A DNA stretch of 64,000 nucleotides from Actinospineispora acaciae DSM 45401 (GTDB taxonomy: Bacteria; Actinomycetota; Actinomycetes; Mycobacteriales; Pseudonocardiaceae): positions 248,001-312,000 of the forward strand of contig NZ_JIAI01000010.1 of assembly GCF_000620785.1 (NCBI RefSeq). Reading direction: 5' to 3'. This document shows, piece after piece, positions 22,239 to 28,904 of this stretch (position 1 is the stretch's first letter; the number at the start of each line of letters is the position of its first letter). The notes under the pieces are model-generated. The model had not been told where the DNA came from and made no database searches. It saw only the letters and a program-made list of their open reading frames with translations. The translations under genes were made by a program, and so were the position numbers.

Positions 22239-23048
22239 CTATGTGTTCAGTTCTTGGCCCGGCCTGATCAGGTTCGGGCTCGACAGCTTGTCGCGGTTCT
22301 TCTGGTAGAGCTCGTTCCAGCCTCCCTTGATGTGGTGTTCGGCGGCCAGCGAGGAGAGCGTGTCGCCGGCCTTGACGCGGATCTTGCCGTGCGGCGCGGG
22401 CCCGCCGGTGTCCTTGCCCGCATCGGGTGCCGGCGGCATGGACGGGGCCGTGTTCGGTTGTGACTTCGGCTGTGACCCCGGCTCGGACCTCGGCGGGGGC
22501 TTCGGCTCGGCCTTGGGGGCGGTGGCCTTGCCGCGCCCGGTCGCGCCGGCCTTGCGGGCGCACACCGGCCAGGCTCCCCAGCCCTGCCCGGCCTGGACGT
22601 TCTCGGCGATCTCGATCTGTTGCTCCCTGGTGGCCCGGTGCGCCCGGTCCGCGTACTTCGTGCCGCCGTACGCGCGCCAGGTGGACGGCTTGAACTGCAG
22701 GCCGCCGTCGTAGCCGTTGCCGGTGCTGATGTTCCACCGGCCGCCGCTCTCGCACTTGGCGATCTTGTCCCACACCGAGTCCGGGATCGCCTCGGCAGGG
22801 ACGGTGGTGACGGCTCGCGCGGGCGCGACCGAGGGCGCGGGGGCAGCGACCGAGAACGCAGGATCGGCCACCGAGGGCGCGGCGGTGGCCGCCCAGGGCG
22901 CGGGGGTGGCCGCCGAGGCGGTTGCGCCGCCGAACAGCGCGACGCCGAGCCACAGCGGCGCCGCGCCGCCCGCCACGCCCAGGCACCAACACAGCACGGA
23001 CGCCAGCCGGCCCAGGCACCGCACGCGGGCAGGGACAGGTGATCTCAT
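22239..23048 (-). CDS. resuscitation-promoting factor (Rpf) with LysM domain
   Basis: 269 residues from the ATG at 23048 (GGAG at 8 bases). A hydrophobic signal segment ('LASVLCWCLGVAGGAAPLWL') and Ala/Pro spacer lead to a transglycosylase-like Rpf domain at about 92-167 ('SVWDKIAKCESGGRW' with the catalytic Glu, 'NGYDGGLQFKPSTW', 'GQGWGAWPVC'). A Lys/Pro linker and a C-terminal LysM at about 220-269 ('VKAGDTLSSLA', 'NLIRPGQEL') follow. Secreted muralytic enzyme that cleaves peptidoglycan and aids outgrowth from dormancy; LysM anchors it to the wall. Confidence 0.94.
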   Translation of the reverse strand: MRSPVPARVRCLGRLASVLCWCLGVAGGAAPLWLGVALFGGATASAATPAPWAATAAPSVADPAFSVAAPAPSVAPARAVTTVPAEAIPDSVWDKIAKCESGGRWNISTGNGYDGGLQFKPSTWRAYGGTKYADRAHRATREQQIEIAENVQAGQGWGAWPVCARKAGATGRGKATAPKAEPKPPPRSEPGSQPKSQPNTAPSMPPAPDAGKDTGGPAPHGKIRVKAGDTLSSLAAEHHIKGGWNELYQKNRDKLSSPNLIRPGQELNT

Positions 23049-23245
23049 CGGATCGGCTCCAGTGAAGGGCCGCACGCGGGACGGGTGAGAGGAGGCTCAG
23101 AGATGCGAAGAGAGCCCGTCGCGCACGGGGCGGCCGAAGAAGACGGGCGGTCGTGACGAGCGTGGGTCACGCCGGGCCGTGAGCTGCTCCGAGCGGCCCC
23201 TCGCGAGAGAGTTTGGCAACGGACCGGTCCGAGCTGCGATCGACG
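23049..23245 (-). promoter_or_regulatory. long structured 5' leader of the rpf gene
   Basis: About 190 nt lie between a TAGCGT-type -10 near 23245 and the rpf start. On the mRNA strand it has CCGTTGCCAAACTCT near 23216, a GTGAC/GTCAC hairpin (near 23155-23170) and a GACGGG/CCCGTC pairing. Actinobacterial rpf genes are often under c-di-AMP (ydaO) riboswitches, whose 5' part can look like the first motif, but the later conserved blocks are not clear to me. Candidate only. Confidence 0.3.
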
Positions 23246-23285
23246 CTAGCACCCGAGGCCGGCGCCGTGGGCGGAAAACGAGAAT

Positions 23286-23294
23286 CTGTCCACA
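23286..23294. promoter_or_regulatory. DnaA-box-like site
   Basis: CTGTCCACA differs by one base from the actinobacterial DnaA box TTGTCCACA. It lies in the gap between the rpf promoter and the hydrolase stop. Part of a local trio with 23937 and 24847. Confidence 0.3.
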
Positions 23295-23308
23295 GCCGCG
23301 GCGGGGGG

Positions 23309-23920
23309 TCAGGCGATGGGGCGGAGCACCCGCTCGAGCCACTCGCCGACCGCCCGGGACAGCCCGTCGAGGTCGGACTTGAGCGAATGGTCACCCGGGA
23401 GGAGCACGACGTCGCGGTGCGGCGCGGGCTCGGGGCGGCCGAACGGGTCACGCTCGCCCTGGACGACAAGTACCGGGACGTCCACGCCGGACAGCTCGCC
23501 CGTCCTGTCCTTCTCCGGGCGCGCGGGCGGATGCACCGGGAAGGCCAGGCACAACACGGCGGTCGCGCCGCCGTCCTCCGCCGTCCGACAGGCCACCCGG
23601 GCGCCGGACGACCGGCCGCCGAACACCAGCGGCAATCCCTCCAGCACCCCGCTACCGAGGTGTTCGACGACGGCCAGCCAGGCGGCGTCGAGCTGGTTCG
23701 CCGGGGCGGGTGCACGGCGGCCGGCGACCCGGTACGGCTGTTCGACCAGCGCGACGTGCACGCCGACCCGGTGCGCGGACTGGGCGGCGGCCACCAGGTC
23801 GGGAGCGCCCACGCCGCCCCCGGCGCCGTGCCCGAGCAGCAGCCCCGCCCGCCCTTCCGGGGCGCAGTGCAGCGCCACCCGGGCCGGCCCGTGCGGGGTG
23901 TCCACCTCGTGTGTCGTCAT
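23309..23920 (-). CDS. alpha/beta-family hydrolase, KANL3/Tex30-like
   Basis: 203 residues. The small hydrolase fold shows 'LLLGHGAGGGVGAPDL' after strand 3, the elbow 'FGGRSSGARVA' (G-R-S-S-G) with Ser as nucleophile, 'LVVQGERDPFG' with the acid and 'LLPGDHSLKSD' with the His. This matches the alpha/beta-hydrolase group related to Tex30 and the KANL3 C-terminus. Cytosolic; substrate unknown. A perfect TTATCCACA DnaA-type box lies 17 bp upstream of the start. Confidence 0.85.
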   Translation of the reverse strand: MTTHEVDTPHGPARVALHCAPEGRAGLLLGHGAGGGVGAPDLVAAAQSAHRVGVHVALVEQPYRVAGRRAPAPANQLDAAWLAVVEHLGSGVLEGLPLVFGGRSSGARVACRTAEDGGATAVLCLAFPVHPPARPEKDRTGELSGVDVPVLVVQGERDPFGRPEPAPHRDVVLLPGDHSLKSDLDGLSRAVGEWLERVLRPIA

Positions 23921-23936
23921 GCCGCGCCGCTTCCGC

Positions 23937-23945
23937 TGTGGATAA
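23937..23945. promoter_or_regulatory. perfect DnaA box (TTATCCACA on minus strand)
   Basis: TGTGGATAA on the plus strand, the canonical high-affinity DnaA box in inverse orientation, 17 bp upstream of the hydrolase start. A second identical copy is at 24847. Confidence 0.4.
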
Positions 23946-23986
23946 ACGGGACGGGCTCGGCGCGCGGGCGCGGTACGGTCATGGGG

Positions 23987-24763
23987 TCACAGGTCCAGGG
24001 CGAGCGTCTGGCGGTGCTCGTCGGGGGCCGTGACCGGGTCGACGCGTTCGACCAGCTCGGGGCCCTCGTTGCGGACGTTGTTCACCAGCGCGGACACCGT
24101 GCGCAGCTCGAGGCCGGCGACCAGCTCCGCGCTCGGCGGCCTGAGCAGTTCGCTGACCTGGTCGGCGTCCGGGTCCAGCCAGGCGGCCCAGTCGTCGGGG
24201 GCGATCAGCAACGGCATCCGGTCGTGGATGTCCCGCATCGGGCCGACGGCGTCGGTGGTCACCACAGCGGTGGTGATCAGCGGCTCGTCCTCGCCACCGT
24301 CGGGGGCGCGCCAGAACTCCCACACGCCGGCCATCGCCAGCGACGCACCGTCGGCGCCGGTGATGAAGTAGGGCTGTTTGGTACGGCCGTCACGGCGCCA
24401 CTCGTACCAGCCGTCCGCCGGGAGCAGACAGCGCCGCCGGGCCAGCGCCTTGCGGAACGCCGGCTTGTCCGCCGCCGTCTCGGCCCGTGCGTTGATCATG
24501 CGGGAGCCCACTGACGGGTCCTTCGCCCAGGACGGCACCAGGCCCCAGCGCATCACCCGCACGCTGCGCTCGGTGCGGCCGGTGTCCGCGGTGCCGTCCT
24601 CGTCACGCGGGTGCCGCTGCACCACCGCCAGCACCGGCTTGGTGGGCGCCACGTTGTAGTCCGCGCCCGGGGCGGCCAGCGCGCTGCGAGCCGTGGCGTC
24701 CACCGCGTGGAACTCCGTCGCGATGTCCGCCGCCGACTTGGTCGAGGCATACCGGCCGCACAT
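23987..24763 (-). CDS. SOS response-associated peptidase (SRAP / YedK / HMCES)
   Basis: 258 residues starting Met-Cys-Gly-Arg-Tyr; after Met removal Cys2 is the residue that forms a stable thiazolidine crosslink to abasic sites in single-stranded DNA. Other family residues seen: Asn in 'YNVAPT', 'MRWGLVPSWA', 'NARAET', 'RRCLLPADGWYEW' with the Glu, and His in 'IHDRMPLLI'. The enzyme shields abasic sites at replication forks. It lies divergently next to aroA as in mycobacteria. A perfect DnaA box is 84 bp upstream of its start. Confidence 0.96.
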   Translation of the reverse strand: MCGRYASTKSAADIATEFHAVDATARSALAAPGADYNVAPTKPVLAVVQRHPRDEDGTADTGRTERSVRVMRWGLVPSWAKDPSVGSRMINARAETAADKPAFRKALARRRCLLPADGWYEWRRDGRTKQPYFITGADGASLAMAGVWEFWRAPDGGEDEPLITTAVVTTDAVGPMRDIHDRMPLLIAPDDWAAWLDPDADQVSELLRPPSAELVAGLELRTVSALVNNVRNEGPELVERVDPVTAPDEHRQTLALDL

Positions 24764-24846
24764 GCTCGCGATGTTCCCACATCACAGCCGGTCAATCACC
24801 GCTCGCACATCCCACCGGGTTACCGGGGTGCCCTGTTCGTTCCGAT

Positions 24847-24855
24847 TGTGGATAA
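24847..24855. promoter_or_regulatory. perfect DnaA box in the SRAP-aroA divergent gap
   Basis: TGTGGATAA (TTATCCACA on the other strand). It lies between the SRAP start (24763) and the aroA start (24906), so DnaA could affect either gene. Confidence 0.4.
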
Positions 24856-24905
24856 CTCGGCCCCCTCGGCTGGACGGCCGCCCCGAATACGGAATCATTG
24901 GCCAG

Positions 24906-26210
24906 GTGAACGCCTCGTCCGCCACACACCCGTGGCCAGCGCCGACACCGGGCGGCCCGGTGACCGGCCGGGTCCACGTGCCCGGTTCGAAGTCACAGAC
25001 CAACCGCGCGCTGCTGCTGGCCGCGCTCGCCACCGGGCCGGCCGAGGTAGCTGTGGTCGGCGCGCCGCCGACCAGGGACACCGCGCTGATGGTCGGCGCG
25101 CTGCGGGCGCTCGGGGTCACCGTCACCGAGGCGGGCGACCAGCGGCTCCTGGTCGGGCGCCCGGACCGTGCGCTCCGCGGCGGCACCGTGGACGTAGGCC
25201 TGGCCGGCACCGTGATGCGGTTCGTGCCGCCGGCCGCCGCGCTGGCCGACGGCCCGGTGCGGTTCGACGGCGACCCGCGCGCCCGGGAGCGGCCGATGGG
25301 GCCGGTGCTGGAGGCGCTGCGCGCCCTCGGCGCACGGATCGAGGGCGACGCGCTGCCGTTCACCGTGCACGGCACCGGGGGGCTACCCGGCGGCGAGGTG
25401 GTGCTGGACGCGTCCGGCTCGTCCCAGTTCGTGTCCGGGCTGCTGCTGTCCGGGGCGATGTACGACAAGGGCGTCGCCGTGCGCCACGTCGGCCCGCCGC
25501 TGCCCTCGCTGCCGCACATCGAGATGACGGTGGACATGGTGCGAGCGGCCGGCGTCGAGGTGGAGGACGGAGAAGACGACAGCTGGCGGGTGCACCCCGG
25601 CCCGATCGCCGCGCGGGACTGGACGATCGAGCCCGACCTGTCCAACGCGGCGGTGTTCCTGGCCGCCGCGGCCGTCACCGGTGGGCGGGTCACGGTGGCC
25701 GGCTGGCCCTCGGAGTCCCGCCAGCCCGGCGCGGCGGTGCTGGGCATCCTGGAGCGGTTCGGCTGCCACGTCGCGGTCGGGCCGGACGGGGCCACGCTGA
25801 CCGGCCCGGACACCTTGGTCGGCGTGGACGTCGACCTGCACGACGTCGGCGAACTCACCCCGACGATCGCGGCGGTGGCCGCGCTGGCCACCGGGCAGAC
25901 GCGCCTGCGCGGCGTGGCCCACCTGCGCGGGCACGAGACCGACCGGCTGGCCGCGCTGGCCGCCGAGCTGACCGCGCTGGGCGCGGACGCCGCCGAGACG
26001 GACGACGGCCTGCTCATCCGGCCCCGGCCGCTGTCCGCACCGGTGGGGCGGCCATGGCGGGCGTACGCGGACCACCGGATGGCCACCGCGGGTGCGGTGC
26101 TCGGGTTGGTGGTGCCGGGAATGGCGGTGGACGACATCGACAGCACCGGCAAGACCATCCCGGACTTCCCGGCCCGCTGGACGGAGCTGATCTCGGAGAA
26201 AGGAGCGTGA
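24906..26210 (+). CDS. aroA: 3-phosphoshikimate 1-carboxyvinyltransferase (EPSP synthase)
   Basis: 434 residues. Sixth step of the shikimate pathway, joining phosphoenolpyruvate to shikimate-3-phosphate. Seen: 'VPGSKSQTNRALLLAALA' with the phosphate-binding Lys-Ser, 'GLAGTVMRF' (the N-A-G-T-x-x-R loop, here with Leu-Ala before Gly-Thr), 'DGDPRARERPM', 'DASGSSQFVSGLLL', 'LRGHETDRLAAL' and 'DHRMATAGAVLGL'. The GTG at 24906 is the best start by alignment, with only a weak AGG ahead. rsgA follows 10 bp downstream, probably in one transcript. Confidence 0.97.
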   Translation: MNASSATHPWPAPTPGGPVTGRVHVPGSKSQTNRALLLAALATGPAEVAVVGAPPTRDTALMVGALRALGVTVTEAGDQRLLVGRPDRALRGGTVDVGLAGTVMRFVPPAAALADGPVRFDGDPRARERPMGPVLEALRALGARIEGDALPFTVHGTGGLPGGEVVLDASGSSQFVSGLLLSGAMYDKGVAVRHVGPPLPSLPHIEMTVDMVRAAGVEVEDGEDDSWRVHPGPIAARDWTIEPDLSNAAVFLAAAAVTGGRVTVAGWPSESRQPGAAVLGILERFGCHVAVGPDGATLTGPDTLVGVDVDLHDVGELTPTIAAVAALATGQTRLRGVAHLRGHETDRLAALAAELTALGADAAETDDGLLIRPRPLSAPVGRPWRAYADHRMATAGAVLGLVVPGMAVDDIDSTGKTIPDFPARWTELISEKGA

Positions 26211-26220
26211 CCAGCGGTTC

Positions 26221-27273
26221 GTGAGCCCCCGGGAGTACGACGAGTCCGACGTCCGGGTGCGCCCCGGCCGCCGAGGCACCAGGCCGCGCACCAAGCGCCG
26301 CCCGGAGCACGCCGACGCGACCCCGGCCATGGTCGTGGCGGTGGACCGGGGCCGCTGGACCTGCGTTCCGGACGGCGCCGCGCCGGACGACCCGGACGCG
26401 CGGGTGGTGGCCATGCGCGCCCGCGAGCTGGGACGGACGCCGGTGGTGGTCGGTGACCGGGTCGGGCTGGTTGGCGACCTGTCCGGCGGCCCGGACGCGC
26501 TGGCCAGGATCGTCAGGGTGGCGCAGCGGTCCAGCGTGCTGCGCCGCACCGCGGACGACGACGATCCGTACGAGCGGGTGGTGGTGGCCAACGCCGAGCT
26601 GCTGGTCATCGTGACCGCGCTGGCCGACCCGCCGCCCAGCGTCGGGTTCGTGGACCGCGCGCTGGTCGCCGCGTACGCGGGCGGGCTGCGGCCGCTGCTG
26701 TGCCTGACCAAGGCCGACCTCGTCGACGCGGGCGCCGGTGTGGACCAGGTCGCCGCCGAGTGGGCCGAGCTGGACCTCCCGGTGGTCGTCACCCGCTACG
26801 ACCGTCCGCTCGACGAGCTGCGCGACATGCTGGCCGGACGGGTCTCGGCGTTCCTCGGGCACTCGGGCGTGGGCAAGTCGACGCTGGTCAACGCGCTGGT
26901 GCCGGAGGCCGAGCGGGCGGTGGGCGAGGTCTCCGGGGTGGGCAAGGGGCGGCACACCTCGTCCTCGGCGGTCGCCCTGGCGCTGGCAGCGACCCCGTCC
27001 GCCGAGCCGGGCGCCCGGGGCGGTTGGGTGATCGACACACCGGGGGTGCGCTCGTTCGGGCTGGCACACGTCACGGCCACCGAGGTGGTGACCGCGTTCG
27101 CCGACCTGGCCGAGGCGGTCCGGGACTGTCCGCGCGGATGCGGCCACCTCGGTCCGCCGGCCGACCCGGAGTGCGTGCTGGACGAGCTCGCCGCGCGCGG
27201 CGGGGTGAGCGACGGTCGGCTGGCCGCGCTGCGCCGCGTGCTGGTGGCGCTGTCCACCCCGTCGTGGTCGTGA
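26221..27273 (+). CDS. rsgA: ribosome small-subunit-dependent GTPase A
   Basis: 350 residues; a circularly permuted GTPase in which G4 ('CLTKADLV') precedes G1 ('GHSGVGKSTLVNAL') and G3 ('IDTPGVRSFG'). An OB-fold N-terminal part precedes these, and the C-terminal zinc site is Cys-Pro-Arg-Gly-Cys-Gly-His with a later Cys. RsgA checks late 30S assembly and releases assembly factors. A long basic, hydrophilic N-tail (about 35 residues) comes before the OB fold. Downstream of aroA as in mycobacteria. Confidence 0.95.
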   Translation: MSPREYDESDVRVRPGRRGTRPRTKRRPEHADATPAMVVAVDRGRWTCVPDGAAPDDPDARVVAMRARELGRTPVVVGDRVGLVGDLSGGPDALARIVRVAQRSSVLRRTADDDDPYERVVVANAELLVIVTALADPPPSVGFVDRALVAAYAGGLRPLLCLTKADLVDAGAGVDQVAAEWAELDLPVVVTRYDRPLDELRDMLAGRVSAFLGHSGVGKSTLVNALVPEAERAVGEVSGVGKGRHTSSSAVALALAATPSAEPGARGGWVIDTPGVRSFGLAHVTATEVVTAFADLAEAVRDCPRGCGHLGPPADPECVLDELAARGGVSDGRLAALRRVLVALSTPSWS

Positions 27274-27359
27274 CGCGGGTCGGACCCGTCCGGGTGCCGC
27301 ATCGGCGGGAACCGTGCCCAGCAGATACCGTGGACGGATCCCCCCTATTGGAGCAGCCG

Positions 27360-28202
27360 ATGCGTCGCTCAACGTCCCCATCGTTCGCACGCCCGGGGCG
27401 GTTCGCCGTGACGGCTGTGCTGCTCACGGCGCTGGCCTCGGGCTGTGGCGGGCCTCCGTCCGCTCCGTCTGCGCCACCGCCGCTGCCGCGCTACGCCACG
27501 GTGGCCGAGCTGGGCAACGCCGTCGGCATCCAGGCCAAACAGGACAAGACCGTCAAGCTCTCGATCGTCGGGACCGTCAGCGGCGGCGCCTCGCCCCAAC
27601 CGGCCACGAACGAGGAACAGCAGGTCCGCTACGACGCGGGCGGGATCTCCGTGCAGCTGAGCCGGAAGCTGCAGGAGCCCGGCTCGCCGGTCCCGATGGA
27701 GAGCACCATCCTGGTGCTGCCCGACCAGGCCTACGTCAAGCCGCCGGAGGGCATCGGCATGCCGCTGGGCAAGTCGTGGATCAAGGTCCCGACCGCCTCG
27801 GAGGAGCCGTGGCTGCAACAGCTCATCCTCCAGGTGCAGGCGCTGCGCGAGACCGCCGACCCGACCAAGACGTTCACCCAGCTCGGATCGGCGGCCGGGA
27901 TCACGGAGTCGGTCGAGGAACCGGTGAACGGCGTCCGGTCGGTTCGCTACAAGATCAGGATCGACATGGTCAAGGCGGCCGAGCAGCAGACCGACCCGGC
28001 GATCAAGGCGCAGCTCCAGTCGCAGCCGCCCTCGGTGGACGCCACGCTCTGGCTGGACGAACACAACCGCATGCTGCGTCAGGTCGCCCAGCGGCCGGGT
28101 GAGGACGCCACCAGCATCGTGACCATCGACGCCCGCTACCGGGACTGGGGACTCCCGGTCGACATCAACCCGCCGCCGCCCGATCAGGTGATCGACGCCT
28201 GA
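27360..28202 (+). CDS. LppX/LprAFG-like lipoprotein
   Basis: 280 residues. Signal peptide with lipobox L-A-S-G-C, so Cys29 would be lipidated and the protein held on the outer face of the membrane. The mature part follows the LppX_LprAFG pattern: 'IVGTVSGG', 'GKSWIKVP', 'EPVNGVRSVRYKIRIDM', 'LWLDEHNRMLRQV' and the end 'YRDWGLPVDINPPPPDQ'. Such proteins carry lipids across the envelope in mycobacteria. ATG at 27360 has GGAG at 7 bases. Its domain is clearly paralogous to the C-terminus of the Ser/Thr kinase encoded at 28905-31103. Confidence 0.85.
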   Translation: MRRSTSPSFARPGRFAVTAVLLTALASGCGGPPSAPSAPPPLPRYATVAELGNAVGIQAKQDKTVKLSIVGTVSGGASPQPATNEEQQVRYDAGGISVQLSRKLQEPGSPVPMESTILVLPDQAYVKPPEGIGMPLGKSWIKVPTASEEPWLQQLILQVQALRETADPTKTFTQLGSAAGITESVEEPVNGVRSVRYKIRIDMVKAAEQQTDPAIKAQLQSQPPSVDATLWLDEHNRMLRQVAQRPGEDATSIVTIDARYRDWGLPVDINPPPPDQVIDA

Positions 28203-28210
28203 ACGCGCCG

Positions 28211-28885
28211 GTGGTGTTGACGGTGGCCGGCGTGTACGTCGGCCGCCCGGCGGTGCTCGGGTCACGGCGCGGACGGCCGGTGTACAGCGGCATCGTCAAG
28301 CATCCGGTGGCGGCCGCCGAGCTCGCGCTGACCGAGGTGAACCTGGACGGCGACGAGCAGGCCGACCTGAGCGTGCACGGCGGGCCGGACAAGGCCGTCT
28401 ACTCCTACCCCGCCGAGCACTACCCGGGCTGGCGGGCCGAGCCGGAGCCGTACGAGCTGTATCCGGGGATGGTCGGGGAGAACGTGAGCACCTCGGGTGC
28501 GGACGAGTGGAGCGTGCGGATCGGCGACCGGTGGGCGTGGGGCACGGCGGTCGTGGAGGTCTCCCAGCCCCGCTCGCCGTGCTACAAGCTGGCCATGCGG
28601 GTGGGCCGCCAGGAGATGATCGCCGCGATGCTGCGCACCGGGCGCTGCGGCTGGTACCTGCGGGTGGCGCGGACCGGGCGGGTGCCCACCGAGGGGCCGA
28701 TGACGCTGGTCGAGCGGGACGAGTCCGCGCCGACGGTCGGCGAGGTGTACCTCGCCGCGAACGTCCGCGCCGGCGAGCTGGACCCCGGCCAACACCGGCG
28801 GCTGCTGGAGCGGGCGGTGCGGGCGCCCGCGCTGGCCGAGGGGTGGCGGCACGGGCTGGGAGCCAAGCTGGCCCGCTTGAGCTGA
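28211..28885 (+). CDS. MOSC domain protein (YiiM-like)
   Basis: 224 residues. MOSC domains bind sulfurated molybdenum cofactor or act as sulfur carriers. Seen: 'GDEQADLSVHGGPDKAVYSY', 'GMVGENVSTSG', 'VVEVSQPRSPCYKLAMR' with the conserved Cys, and 'GWYLRVARTG'. The YiiM relatives reduce N-hydroxylated compounds with the cofactor. GTG at 28211 starts 8 bp after the lipoprotein stop, so both are probably co-transcribed, although no functional link is evident. Confidence 0.9.
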   Translation: MVLTVAGVYVGRPAVLGSRRGRPVYSGIVKHPVAAAELALTEVNLDGDEQADLSVHGGPDKAVYSYPAEHYPGWRAEPEPYELYPGMVGENVSTSGADEWSVRIGDRWAWGTAVVEVSQPRSPCYKLAMRVGRQEMIAAMLRTGRCGWYLRVARTGRVPTEGPMTLVERDESAPTVGEVYLAANVRAGELDPGQHRRLLERAVRAPALAEGWRHGLGAKLARLS

Positions 28886-28904
28886 GTCTTCTGGGTGCGG
28901 GCGG

